This document shows, in pieces, positions 1-8,231 of a stretch of 64,000 nucleotides of DNA. Under the pieces are notes generated by a model. That model worked only from the letters and a program-made list of their open reading frames with translations. It had not been told where the DNA came from and did not search any database. The position numbers were made by a program, and so were the translations under genes. Positions within the stretch are counted from its first letter, which is position 1. Every line of letters begins with the position of its first letter. Origin of the DNA: Castellaniella sp047971665 (GTDB lineage: Bacteria > Pseudomonadota > Gammaproteobacteria > Burkholderiales > Burkholderiaceae_B). The stretch covers positions 1 to 64,000 of the forward strand of contig NZ_JBKEAA010000018.1 of NCBI RefSeq assembly GCF_047971665.1, given 5' to 3'.

Positions 1-432
1 CGCTACAGCCCGGACGGCGCCGCCATCTGCAACGTCTCCATCGCCACCACGTCCCAATGGAAGGACAAGGCCACCGGTGACCGCCGGGAGGAAACCGAGT
101 GGCATCGCGTCGTGTTCTACAACCGCCTGGCCGAGATCGCCGGCGAGTACCTGAAAAAAGGCCGCTCGGTCTACGTCGAGGGACGCCTCAAGACCCGCAA
201 ATGGCAGGACAAGGAAACCGGCGCCGACCGCTACAGCACCGAGATCGTCGCCGACCAAATGCAGATGCTGGGCGGGCGTGACAGCGGCGGCGACGCGGGC
301 GGCGATTCGGGCGGCTTCTCCCAGCCGCCGGCCCGCCGCGCGCCGCAGCAGCAACAGCAGCCCCGTCCAGCCGCGCCTGCGGCGGCCCCGGCCAGCAATC
401 TGGCGGATATGGACGACGATATTCCGTTCTGA
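1..432 (+). CDS. ssb: Single-stranded DNA-binding protein (5' truncated by window edge)
   Basis: Binds single-stranded DNA during replication, recombination and repair. The frame is open from base 1, so the start lies outside the window. The visible part begins inside the OB fold (NVSIATT...WKDKATGDRREETEWHRVVFYNRLAEIAGEYL is spread over bases 31-162). It continues with the GRLKTRKWQDK strand, then a Gly/Gln/Pro-rich flexible linker, and ends in the acidic DDDIPF tip that recruits partner proteins. Both the fold and the tip are characteristic of bacterial SSB. The patatin-like gene follows 39 bp downstream on the same strand. Confidence 0.97.
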   Translation, partial: RYSPDGAAICNVSIATTSQWKDKATGDRREETEWHRVVFYNRLAEIAGEYLKKGRSVYVEGRLKTRKWQDKETGADRYSTEIVADQMQMLGGRDSGGDAGGDSGGFSQPPARRAPQQQQQPRPAAPAAAPASNLADMDDDIPF

Positions 433-442
433 CGCGGATCAT

Positions 443-459
443 GCCGGGCGCGGCCCGGC
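443..459 (+). promoter_or_regulatory. Perfect GC hairpin between ssb and the patatin-like gene
   Basis: The arms GCCGGGC (443-449) and GCCCGGC (453-459) are perfect reverse complements around a 3-nt loop. It lies just after the ssb stop and immediately before the AAGGA ribosome binding site (460-464) of the next gene. There is no T-tract, so it is not a typical intrinsic terminator. It may lower read-through or translation of the downstream gene; that role is inferred. Confidence 0.4.
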
Positions 460-471
460 AAGGACATTTCC

Positions 472-1440
472 ATGCATGCATCCCGGCCCCGGATCGGGCT
501 GGCCCTGGGCAGTGGTTCGGCGCGCGGCTGGTCGCACATCGGCGTCATCCGCATCCTCGAAGAGGCCGGCATCGTGCCGGACATCGTCTGCGGCACCTCG
601 ATCGGCGCGCTGGTCGGCGCGGCCTATGCCGACGGACAACTGGAAAAATTCGAGGCCTGGGTCCGCGGCCTGACCTGGCAGGGCGTGGTGGGCCTGCTGG
701 ATTTCACCGTCAGCGGCGGCCTGATTCACGGCGAAAAACTGTTTTCCTTCCTGCGCTCGCACCTGAACGACCAGACGATCGGCGATCTGCCCAAAGCCTA
801 TGGGGCCGTCGCCACCGAGCTGGCCACAGGCCGGGAGATCTGGTTGCGCGAAGGCTCCGTGATCGATGCCGTGCGCGCTTCCGCCGCCTTGCCGGGATTG
901 TTCAAGCCCGCCTTGCGCAATGAGGGCCTGCTGGTCGATGGCGCGCTGGTCAATCCGGTGCCTGTGTCGCTGTGTCGCGCCATGGGGGCGGACATCGTCA
1001 TCGCCGTCGACCTGAATTCGGATCTGATCGGGCGGCATTTCTCGCTCGACGAGCCCCCCGAGGTGCCCCAGTCGGCGGCGCCCGGCGCCCTGGTCTCGGT
1101 GCTGAGCCGGCTGCCGCTGGGACCGTGGGCGAACAAGGGCGAAAAGCCCGAGGCGCCGGAGCCGCCGGACATGCCGTCGATCTTTGATGTCCTGGGCATG
1201 AGCCTGAACATCATGCAGGTGCGCATCACGCGCAGCCGCCTCGCGGGAGAGCCGGCGGATGTGCTGATCCGCCCCCGGCTGGCGGATTTTGCCTTGATGG
1301 ACTATCACCGCGCCGCGCAGGCCATCGAGGAAGGCGAACAGGCGGCACGGCGGATGTTGCCGGAGCTGCGGGACATGATCGGCCTGTCCCGGGGGCGTGA
1401 CAGGGACCGTGACCGGGACATGGACCGGGACGAGGTGTGA
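472..1440 (+). CDS. Patatin-like phospholipase family protein (RssA-like)
   Basis: Predicted serine lipid acyl hydrolase of the patatin fold, 322 aa. The oxyanion motif G-x-G-x-x-R-G is at residues 13-19 and the nucleophile elbow GTSIG places Ser43. The dyad Asp is Asp156 in VDGALVNPVP. No signal peptide is visible, so it probably acts in the cytoplasm or at the inner membrane. The start has a good ribosome binding site (AAGGA, 7 nt upstream). Residues 307-322 are an unusual Arg-Asp dipeptide repeat tail, encoded by a simple DNA repeat. The physiological lipid substrate cannot be read from sequence. Confidence 0.9.
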   Translation: MHASRPRIGLALGSGSARGWSHIGVIRILEEAGIVPDIVCGTSIGALVGAAYADGQLEKFEAWVRGLTWQGVVGLLDFTVSGGLIHGEKLFSFLRSHLNDQTIGDLPKAYGAVATELATGREIWLREGSVIDAVRASAALPGLFKPALRNEGLLVDGALVNPVPVSLCRAMGADIVIAVDLNSDLIGRHFSLDEPPEVPQSAAPGALVSVLSRLPLGPWANKGEKPEAPEPPDMPSIFDVLGMSLNIMQVRITRSRLAGEPADVLIRPRLADFALMDYHRAAQAIEEGEQAARRMLPELRDMIGLSRGRDRDRDRDMDRDEV

Positions 1441-1504
1441 GCGGGTTTGCCCGCAGCGGCGTCCCCGGCGGGCCTGCCGCTGTCCGGGACGTCGCGTTCG
1501 GGCG

Positions 1505-2662
1505 TCAGGCCCGATGGGCCTGGGCCAGGCCCATCAGCGTGCGTCGGGCCGCGTCGACGGTGTCGTGCTGGCGCAGCGCCTGCGCCATGGCCAGACCGCC
1601 CTCCCGCTGAAAGGCCACGAACCCGGAGAAGCGCGGGCGAACCCAGCTTTGCTCCATGGAGGCGCGGACCGCAGAATAAAACCCGTTGAAGCGCTGGTCG
1701 TTGGCCGTGTTTTCCCATCCGCCCAGCGTGGCGGGCTGCCCGAAATGGGCGCCGACCAGGGTGGTCTGGACGGATTCGCTGATCATGTGGGCGATGAAGG
1801 CCAGCGCCAGCTCCGTGTGCGGGCTGTGGCGAGACAGGCCCAGGGCGGTGCCGCCGATGGTCGATCCCGCGGCATATGGCGCCTGGAGACCGGCAAAATC
1901 CGCGAAAGCCAGCGGCACGCGCTGGTCGGATTCGCCGTAAGTGGCATAGCCATAGACAGCGGGCGAATACACGATGTCATCCCGGGCGACCATGGCTTCA
2001 TGCAGATCGATGCTGTTCCAGTGCGCGGCTTCCGGCGCGCACAGCGTCAGAAGTCGCGCCAGCGATTCGTAGGCCTGGGTGAAGCTCCCGGCGGGGATGT
2101 CCTGGATTCCATGGGCGTCGGCCACGATCGGCTGGCCGAGGTTGGCCATGTAGGAAAAGATCGACATGAGCGCATGGGGCGTCTCGATGGCCGTGCCCAG
2201 ATACAGGCCTGCCTGGCGCGCCTTTTGGCCCAGGGCCAGCACGTGTGCGTGGGATTGCGGCACGGCGGCGCCGAGGCGGTCCAGCAGGTCCTGGCGGTAG
2301 ATCGCGTTCTGGGTCGCGCCATCGATGGGCGCGCCCCAGACATGGCCTTCGTAGCGATAGCTCGCCAGGCTCGGGCCGATATAGCGCGGCCCGCTTTCGG
2401 GGCCCAGCAGATCGGGCAGGTGCGGATCGAGCGGCATGAAGCAGCCCGACTCGGCGATTCTGCCGGAAAAGGGATGGTCGTAGACGATCAGGTCGTGGCG
2501 CCTGGCGATGACCTCGATATCCTGATGCTCGAAGTCGCTCAACGGCCGGATGACCTGGTGGATTTCGCAGTCTTTGTGGATCTGGGTGAACGTCGCGATG
2601 GCGGCCGCCATGGGTTGCGTGGCGCGCCGGTTCTGCCAGTTCAGTACGGTGATGGTTTTCAT
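1505..2662 (-). CDS. Family 1-type extracellular solute-binding protein fold without signal peptide
   Basis: A 385-aa protein with the bilobed ABC-type solute-binding fold. Typical landmarks are the N-terminal strand ITVLNW, the DLIVYDHPF segment, WGAPIDGATQNAIYR, and a late GGTALGLSRHSPH region. It begins MKTITVLNWQNRR with no hydrophobic leader, so it should stay in the cytoplasm, unlike normal transporter receptors. It is the last gene of the TRAP/CoA-transferase operon and its ATG overlaps the MaoC stop by 4 bp, so it is translationally coupled. No ABC permease or ATPase is nearby. It may bind the operon's substrate or a CoA-linked intermediate as a sensor or carrier (inference). Confidence 0.75.
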   Translation of the reverse strand: MKTITVLNWQNRRATQPMAAAIATFTQIHKDCEIHQVIRPLSDFEHQDIEVIARRHDLIVYDHPFSGRIAESGCFMPLDPHLPDLLGPESGPRYIGPSLASYRYEGHVWGAPIDGATQNAIYRQDLLDRLGAAVPQSHAHVLALGQKARQAGLYLGTAIETPHALMSIFSYMANLGQPIVADAHGIQDIPAGSFTQAYESLARLLTLCAPEAAHWNSIDLHEAMVARDDIVYSPAVYGYATYGESDQRVPLAFADFAGLQAPYAAGSTIGGTALGLSRHSPHTELALAFIAHMISESVQTTLVGAHFGQPATLGGWENTANDQRFNGFYSAVRASMEQSWVRPRFSGFVAFQREGGLAMAQALRQHDTVDAARRTLMGLAQAHRA

Positions 2663-3108
2663 GATTGTCGCGGTCTGCGGGTGACGATGTGGATGTGCTG
2701 GCAGATCAGCGCGAGCGAGTCGTCCTGCTTGAGCACCTCGATCTGCTCGATGACGAGTCCCTGATCCGGGCGCTTGTGATCACGTTTTTCGGCGATGGTG
2801 CTGCGCACCCGGATCGTGTCCCCGATGAAAACCGGATTGATGAAGCGCAGCCGGTCATAGCCGTAGGACATGCTGTGCGGGTTGATGACATCGGCCGCCA
2901 TGCCGATGCCGACGCTGAACACCAGGGTGCCGTGAGCGATCCGCTGCTTGAACGGCTGTGTCGCGCACCAGGCCGCATCCATGTGATGGGGATAGAAATC
3001 GCCGGTCTGCCCCGCATGCAGCACGATGTCCGCTTCGGTGATCGTGCGTCCGGTGCTCATCCGGGTCTCGCCCGGTTCGTAGTCTTCGAAATAGCGTTCG
3101 GTCGTCAT
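2659..3108 (-). CDS. MaoC family dehydratase (hot-dog fold enoyl-CoA hydratase-like)
   Basis: A 149-aa single hot-dog domain. The hydratase-type motif is visible as TGDFYPHHMD (Asp37, His42), followed by QRIAHGTLVFSVGIG, matching the active-site loop and helix of MaoC (R)-hydratases. It probably adds or removes water on an unsaturated acyl-CoA made by the neighbouring CoA-transferase. It overlaps both neighbours by 4 bp (ATGA), indicating a tightly coupled operon. The exact acyl-CoA is unknown; a C4-C5 dicarboxylic acid such as mesaconate or itaconate is one reasonable guess from the TRAP/CaiB/MaoC combination. Confidence 0.88.
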   Translation of the reverse strand: MTTERYFEDYEPGETRMSTGRTITEADIVLHAGQTGDFYPHHMDAAWCATQPFKQRIAHGTLVFSVGIGMAADVINPHSMSYGYDRLRFINPVFIGDTIRVRSTIAEKRDHKRPDQGLVIEQIEVLKQDDSLALICQHIHIVTRRPRQS

Positions 3109-4289
3109 GAGTGAGGATGCTCCGTCAACAGTTCCTGCAGGATGCGGTCGGTGTCTTCACCCACCTTGGGCGCGCCTTTCGCGGATTTCAGGACGCGTCC
3201 ATCGATCCGGATCGGGCAGCGTGTCGTGGTGACGCGGGCCCCGCTGGCGGTGGCGACGTCCTGGATCATGTCCAGCGCCTTGAAGCCCTCGTGCGCCACG
3301 AGGGTCGGCCAGTCCATGACTTCCGCGCACCAGATGTCGGCTGGCGTGAGGATGTCCAGCCAGACGCGGGTCGTGCGCGTGGACAGGGTGTCGCGCAGGA
3401 TGGCCTTGATCTCGTCGCGCGATTCGAACCAGCTGTCAGGAGATGAATAGGGCTCGAGCGCCGGGATTTCCAGCAGCCGGGCCAGTTCGCCGATCGGATT
3501 CATGGCGAGGGCCAGGAAACCGTCCCGGGTCGGATAGATGCCGTAGGGCGCGCTCAGGTAGGCGCTGGCGCTGCAGACCCGGCCGCGGACGGGCGCCTCG
3601 CCGGATCCGTTCAGGAATGTCGTGAAGAACTCGAACTGCAGGTCCATGATCGATTCGAGCAGGCTGACGTCCACGCGCGACCCGGTGCCGCGCCCGCCCC
3701 GGCGGATCAATGCGGCCAGGATGCCTTGAGCCAGATGCGTGCCGGTGATCATGTCGGCGACTGCCACGCCGGCCGCGACGGGCGGGGCATCGGCATCGCC
3801 GTTGAGCCATGCCAGGCCGGACATGGCCTGCACCAGCAGATCCTGTCCCGGCTTGTCGCGCCAGGGGCCGGTATCGCCATACCCCGACACGGAGGCATAG
3901 ACGATGCGGGGATTGATCTTGCGGATGTCCTCATAGCCCAGCCCCAGCCGTTCGATGATGCCGGGGCGGAAGTTCTGGATCATGACATCCGCGCTGGCGA
4001 TCAGGCCGCGCACCCGTTCGAGGTCCTCCGGGTTCTTCAGGTCGGCCGCAAAGCTGGCCTTGTTGCGGTTGATCGTGTGAAAGAGTGTGCTGTCGCCGTC
4101 CACCTGGAGATCGCTCACGTAGAGCTGGCGACACAGGTCGCCGCTGCCCGGGCGCTCGATCTTGATGACGCGCGCGCCCAGATCGGCCAGTCGCAGGGAA
4201 GCGGAGGGGCCCGCCAGGAACTGGCTGAAGTCCAGCACCACCAGGCCGGCCAGGGGCAGATCGTCGTGATCGGAGTCGATGTTCATCAT
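3105..4289 (-). CDS. CaiB/BaiF family CoA-transferase
   Basis: A 394-aa class III CoA-transferase. It carries the family N-terminus (LAGLVVLDFSQFLAGPSASLRLADLGARVIKIERPG), the NFRPGIIERLGLGYE helix, and the catalytic Asp in KPGQDLLVQ (Asp150). It moves CoA from a donor thioester to a carboxylic acid, presumably the one imported by the TRAP system encoded just upstream. It lies 23 bp after dctM and overlaps the MaoC start by 4 bp. The start codon is the first of two ATGs at 4289/4286. Substrate and donor are not predictable from sequence. Confidence 0.9.
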   Translation of the reverse strand: MMNIDSDHDDLPLAGLVVLDFSQFLAGPSASLRLADLGARVIKIERPGSGDLCRQLYVSDLQVDGDSTLFHTINRNKASFAADLKNPEDLERVRGLIASADVMIQNFRPGIIERLGLGYEDIRKINPRIVYASVSGYGDTGPWRDKPGQDLLVQAMSGLAWLNGDADAPPVAAGVAVADMITGTHLAQGILAALIRRGGRGTGSRVDVSLLESIMDLQFEFFTTFLNGSGEAPVRGRVCSASAYLSAPYGIYPTRDGFLALAMNPIGELARLLEIPALEPYSSPDSWFESRDEIKAILRDTLSTRTTRVWLDILTPADIWCAEVMDWPTLVAHEGFKALDMIQDVATASGARVTTTRCPIRIDGRVLKSAKGAPKVGEDTDRILQELLTEHPHS

Positions 4290-4312
4290 GTTTTCTGGAG
4301 CTCGTATCGGAA

Positions 4313-5596
4313 TCAGTGCATGAGCAAGGTGGGCAGGAACAGCGAGGCTTGCGGCATCAGCGTCACGAGCGCCAGGACCAGGATCATGGCCAGCACGATG
4401 GGCAGGGATTCCCGGAAGGTCTCGGTTGACGGGATGCGCAGCACGCTGCTGGCGGTGAACGACAGCGTGCCCACCGGCGGCGAGACGCCGCCGATCGTCA
4501 GGTTCAGGACCATGATCACGCCGAAGTGGACGGGGTCGATGCCCAGGGCGGTCGTCACGGGCACGAGGATTGGCGTCAGCAAGATGATGGCTGCCGTGCC
4601 TTCGATGAACATGCCCACGATGAGCAGGAACACGTTGATGAGCAGCAGCAGGAGCAGAGGATCCTTGGTGACAGTCGTCAGCGTATTGGCGATCTGTGTC
4701 GGCACGCTTTCCCAGACCATGTAGTAGCCGAATGTCGTCGCGGCGCAGATGATCAGCATGACGATGCAGATGGCGGCCACGGCGTCACGGATGATCTCGG
4801 GGATGTGCGAGAAGCGCAGTTCCTTGTAGCAGACCGTGCCGACGAAGATGGCGTAGAGCACGCAGATGGCGCCGGCCTCCGTGGGTGTGAAGATGCCGTA
4901 GCGCAGGCCGACAACGATAAAGACCGGCACGGTCAGCGCCCAGACGGCATCCAGGAACGACCTGCCCAACTCAGGCAGGCTCACCATCTTTGTGCGCACC
5001 GCTTTGAATCCCCGCTTGCGGGCGATGAGGTAGATGGTGATCATGATGCCCGCGGCGATGAGGAATCCGGGCACGATGCCGGCGATGAAAAGCTCACCGA
5101 CGGAGACGTTGGCCATGAAGGCGTAGACGATCAGGCCGATGCCGGGCGGGATCATGGCCACAATGGTCGATGAGCAGGCCACGACGGCGGCGGCGAATCC
5201 GCGGGGATAGCCTCGCTCGATCATGGAGGGGCCGAGCATCTTGGCGAGCATGGCTGCGTCGGCCGTGGCCGAGGCCGTCAGGCCGCCCATCATGGTGGCG
5301 AGGATCACGCTGACCTGCGCCAGACCGCCGACGAAATGGCCGACAAAGGCATCGGCCAGCGCCAGCAGGCGTCGCGTGATGCCCGCGGCGTTCATGATGC
5401 ATCCCGCCAGCACGAAGAAGGGCAGGGCCAGCAGCGGGAAGGAGTCGGTGCTCGACACCATTTTCTGGGCGAAGATGTCGATCGGCAGATCGGCGCCCAG
5501 GTAGAAATAAAGCAGGCTGGGCGCGAGCAGCGACAGCGCCACGGGGACGCTCGCCGCCAGCAGCACGAGCATGAGAAGCATGGGCCAGAGGGTCAT
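4313..5596 (-). CDS. TRAP transporter large permease DctM subunit
   Basis: A 427-aa polytopic membrane protein with about a dozen hydrophobic segments. Typical DctM signatures are LPFFVLAGCIMNAAGITRRL, GGLTASATADAAML, SSTIVAMIPPGIGLIVYAF and the C-terminal GVSPPVGTLSFTASSVL. It forms the sodium-coupled translocation channel together with DctQ. Its ATG overlaps the dctQ stop by 4 bp, and it is followed by the CoA-transferase gene, so transport and activation of the substrate are encoded together. Confidence 0.94.
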   Translation of the reverse strand: MTLWPMLLMLVLLAASVPVALSLLAPSLLYFYLGADLPIDIFAQKMVSSTDSFPLLALPFFVLAGCIMNAAGITRRLLALADAFVGHFVGGLAQVSVILATMMGGLTASATADAAMLAKMLGPSMIERGYPRGFAAAVVACSSTIVAMIPPGIGLIVYAFMANVSVGELFIAGIVPGFLIAAGIMITIYLIARKRGFKAVRTKMVSLPELGRSFLDAVWALTVPVFIVVGLRYGIFTPTEAGAICVLYAIFVGTVCYKELRFSHIPEIIRDAVAAICIVMLIICAATTFGYYMVWESVPTQIANTLTTVTKDPLLLLLLINVFLLIVGMFIEGTAAIILLTPILVPVTTALGIDPVHFGVIMVLNLTIGGVSPPVGTLSFTASSVLRIPSTETFRESLPIVLAMILVLALVTLMPQASLFLPTLLMH

Positions 5597-6129
5597 GATG
5601 CGGCTCCTTCGCCTGGCTGGTGTGCGTTGCGGGGCAGGCCGAAGATCATGAACTGCAGATGGCGCAGGGTCATGAGCGCAAAGCCGGTGGCCGCGCCGGC
5701 GTACACCACGGACTGGGGCAGGCGCAGCACGGTCGTGAGGGCGTCGTACGTCGTGATGGCAAAACGGGTCGAAATCACCGTCATCGCGATCAGGACCAGC
5801 AGTACGATCACCCGGGAGAGCTGCGACAGGATGGTGGCCAGTCGCGGGGGCAGCGCGTTGAGCAGGACGTCGATGATGATGTGCTCGGCGCGGCGAAAGC
5901 CGGCGGCCGAGCCCAGGAACACGGTCCAGGCGAAGGCGATGCTGGCGACCTCCCCGGTCCAGATCGAGGGTGTGTGCGAGACGTAGCGGGTCACGACACC
6001 CCAGGTGACCGAGGCGACGACAAAAACGAGGGCGACGGCCGTCAGGATTTCCTCGAAATACAGATCGGAAAGTCGGAGTCTCCCTGCGGATGGGAGCCCC
6101 GGAGGGCTGGCGGGACTTGGACTGTTCAT
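5593..6129 (-). CDS. TRAP transporter small permease DctQ subunit
   Basis: A small inner membrane subunit with four predicted transmembrane helices, 178 aa from the ATG at 6129. Landmarks are YFEEILTAVALVFVVASVTWGVVTRYV, the conserved TGEVASIAFAWTVFLGSAAGFRRAEHI segment and the C-terminal QFMIFGLPR. A longer open frame reaches 6237, but its first 36 residues are Pro-rich and would overlap the dctP-dctQ intergenic stem-loop, so the inner start is preferred. No strong ribosome binding site is visible; the order dctP-dctQ-dctM is standard. Confidence 0.85.
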   Translation of the reverse strand: MNSPSPASPPGLPSAGRLRLSDLYFEEILTAVALVFVVASVTWGVVTRYVSHTPSIWTGEVASIAFAWTVFLGSAAGFRRAEHIIIDVLLNALPPRLATILSQLSRVIVLLVLIAMTVISTRFAITTYDALTTVLRLPQSVVYAGAATGFALMTLRHLQFMIFGLPRNAHQPGEGAAS

Positions 6130-6160
6130 GATGGTGGGCGTGAAATGAAGGTGTTGCGGC

Positions 6161-6187
6161 GGCCCGGGCATGACATGTGGCCCGGGC
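6161..6187 (-). promoter_or_regulatory. Intercistronic stem-loop between dctP and dctQ
   Basis: GCCCGGGC occurs at 6162-6169 and 6180-6187. Each copy is self-complementary, so the two can pair across the 10-nt loop CACATGTCAT (minus strand). Such a structure after a TRAP receptor gene can stabilise the dctP message and limit read-through, giving more receptor than permease. That is known for other TRAP operons and is inferred here. Confidence 0.5.
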
Positions 6188-6246
6188 GGGAGCGGATCAG
6201 GCGTATCGGCCGGGCCGCGGCGGTCATGCTGTGGCATCCGGACAGG

Positions 6247-7233
6247 TCACTTCTTGAGAATGGCCTGGATCTGCGCGTAGGAACCGGGCGTCCACTCCGG
6301 GAATTCGTCGTAGATCTTGGCCGTGGCCGCGCGGTACGAGGCGATGTCCACATCGCTCACGACGGTGACGCCCTGTTTCTGGAGCTCGGCCAGGAGTTTC
6401 TTGTCGTTGACCAGCGTCATCTCCGTCATATGGTCACCGGCCTTGACCGCCTCTTCGACCAGGATCTGCTGCAGGTCGGGTTCCAGCGAGTAGAAGATCT
6501 TTTCGTTCATCGCCAGCCCCACGAAGGCCGTGAAGTGGCCGGTCAGCGTCAGCGTCTTGCGCTGCTCCTGGAGCTTTGCCCCCATGAGTGAGCCGAGGGG
6601 CGCTTCGACGACGTCGACGACGTTCTGGGCCAGTGCGCTGTAGACCTCCACCCAGGGCAGGGCCACGCCACGTGCGCCCAGGGCGCCAAAGGTCTTGACG
6701 CTGATGGGGTTGGGCTGGATGCGCATGGTCACGCCCTGCATCGATGCCGCGTCGGGGTGCGGTTTGTTGCCCAGCATGTGGCGCTTGCCGAAGAAGTAGT
6801 TGAATGCCAGCGGATGGAAGCCTTTGGCGTCCGCCTTCTTGACCAGTTGGGCGTACCAGTCACTGCTCAGGATTTTCTTGAAGTCGTACGGGTCGTCGAT
6901 CAGGTAGGGGCCGTTGAGGATGCCGAAATCCGGGATGTAGTCCGACAGGTAGCCGGGATCCACCACCTGGATGATCGGAGCGCCTTGCCGGACCTGTTCG
7001 TAGGTCTCGCGGTTGGAGCCGAGCTGGCTGGACGGAAAGACGGTGATGTTCAGGCGGCCGTTGCTGCGTTTGTTGACGGCTTCGGCGAACTCGGTCACGG
7101 CGAGGTGAATGGGCTCGGTGGGCGCCAGTTCATGGGCGACGCGCAGCTTGACCGTCTTGGCCGAGGTCAGGGCGGGAGTGATCGAAAGCGTGATCGCGCA
7201 AGCGGCGATGGCGGCTTTGATGAGGGTACGCAT
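6247..7233 (-). CDS. TRAP transporter substrate-binding protein DctP
   Basis: Periplasmic receptor, 328 aa. The start is the ATG at 7233, preceded by GGAGA seven bases away; it begins directly with a Sec signal peptide (MRTLIKAAIAACAITLSITPALTSA). The mature protein opens KTVKLRVAHELAPTEPIHLAV and has the DctP landmarks FPSSQLGSNRETYEQVRQG and the ligand-contact region VTMRIQPNPISVKTFGALGA. The Arg in MRIQPNP is the usual carboxylate-binding Arg, so an organic acid ligand is likely. It is the first gene of the operon and faces the IclR regulator divergently. Confidence 0.92.
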   Translation of the reverse strand: MRTLIKAAIAACAITLSITPALTSAKTVKLRVAHELAPTEPIHLAVTEFAEAVNKRSNGRLNITVFPSSQLGSNRETYEQVRQGAPIIQVVDPGYLSDYIPDFGILNGPYLIDDPYDFKKILSSDWYAQLVKKADAKGFHPLAFNYFFGKRHMLGNKPHPDAASMQGVTMRIQPNPISVKTFGALGARGVALPWVEVYSALAQNVVDVVEAPLGSLMGAKLQEQRKTLTLTGHFTAFVGLAMNEKIFYSLEPDLQQILVEEAVKAGDHMTEMTLVNDKKLLAELQKQGVTVVSDVDIASYRAATAKIYDEFPEWTPGSYAQIQAILKK

Positions 7234-7278
7234 GGTTTGTCTCCATTGGGTGGGCATGTTTTGAATTTCATATTGGTT

Positions 7279-7295
7279 ATATAGATTCTGTATAT
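7279..7295. promoter_or_regulatory. AT-rich inverted repeat in the dctP/iclR divergent promoter region
   Basis: The arms ATATAGA (7279-7285) and TGTATAT (7289-7295) pair at 6 of 7 positions around a TTC centre. It lies in the only strongly AT-rich patch of this region, between two divergent starts (7233 minus, 7395 plus). This is the natural place for an IclR-family operator controlling the TRAP operon and its own gene. Binding is inferred. Confidence 0.5.
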
Positions 7296-7394
7296 GATAT
7301 TAGAAGCTGTCAAGAACTTCTTGTCAGGTCAGGGCGGATGTGCTTCGATACGATTCCGTGACGGATGGCAAGGGTTTGAGAAATCGAGGACATG

Positions 7395-8183
7395 ATGACG
7401 GGCGAAAAGGAAAAGAAAGAAAAGAGCCGCGTGCCGGCCTTGGGCAAGGGGCTGGACATCCTGGAAGCCCTGGCCAGCGAACAGCAGGGTCTGAATCAGA
7501 AGGAAGTGGCCGAGCGTGTCGGCCGGACGGTCAGCGAGGTGTTCCGCGTCCTGGGCGAACTCGAAAACCGGGGCTACATTGCGCGGGATCCTGAAACCGG
7601 CCTGTACACGCTGACACTGCGTCTGTTCGAGCTGGCTCATCTGCATCCGCCGACGCACCGGCTGATCAGCGTGGCCATGGGCAAGATGCAGCTCTTGTCC
7701 AATGACATCGGGGTGTCCTGCCATCTCGTGGTTCATCAGCGCGACACACTCATGGTCATTGCCCAGGCGCTGCCCGATAACGTGCTCATGGGCTGGAGCG
7801 TCAAGGTTGGCGCCGTTTTTCCGTTTGTGCATACTTATGCGTCGGCGCGCACGATCGCCGCGCATCAGCCGTCGGAATATGTGCCCGACAGGGTGGCCGA
7901 ACTGACGCGCAACGAGCCGGCGGCCGTGGCGAAACGCCTGTCCGCCCGGCTGTCGACGATCCGCCGCCAGGGGTATGAGATTTCCCGCAGCACGGTGGCT
8001 CCGGGGGTGACTGACGTCAGTTGTCCGATCCTCAACCATCTCGGGATCGCGGTGGCCGCGCTGACGATTCCCACGATCGATACTCTGGTGTCGAACGACA
8101 TGCTGGAAACCCGGATCGCACCCGGGGTCCGGGCCGTCGCGGCGGAAATTTCCCGCGGGATCGGTGGCCTGCCCTCGGCCTGA
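7395..8183 (+). CDS. IclR family transcriptional regulator
   Basis: A 262-aa regulator with an N-terminal winged helix-turn-helix (GLNQKEVAERVGRTVSEVFRVLGELENRGYIARD, about residues 33-65) and a C-terminal effector-binding GAF-like domain. ATGs occur at 7392 and 7395; GAGGA at 7386-7390 is better spaced for 7395. It is transcribed divergently from the TRAP/CaiB/MaoC operon and most likely controls it in response to the imported acid or its CoA ester. Effector unknown. Confidence 0.93.
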   Translation: MTGEKEKKEKSRVPALGKGLDILEALASEQQGLNQKEVAERVGRTVSEVFRVLGELENRGYIARDPETGLYTLTLRLFELAHLHPPTHRLISVAMGKMQLLSNDIGVSCHLVVHQRDTLMVIAQALPDNVLMGWSVKVGAVFPFVHTYASARTIAAHQPSEYVPDRVAELTRNEPAAVAKRLSARLSTIRRQGYEISRSTVAPGVTDVSCPILNHLGIAVAALTIPTIDTLVSNDMLETRIAPGVRAVAAEISRGIGGLPSA

Positions 8184-8231
8184 CGCCGCCTCCCCGGACC
8201 CGTCCCCCCCATTCAAGCAAAGGCGACAGCC

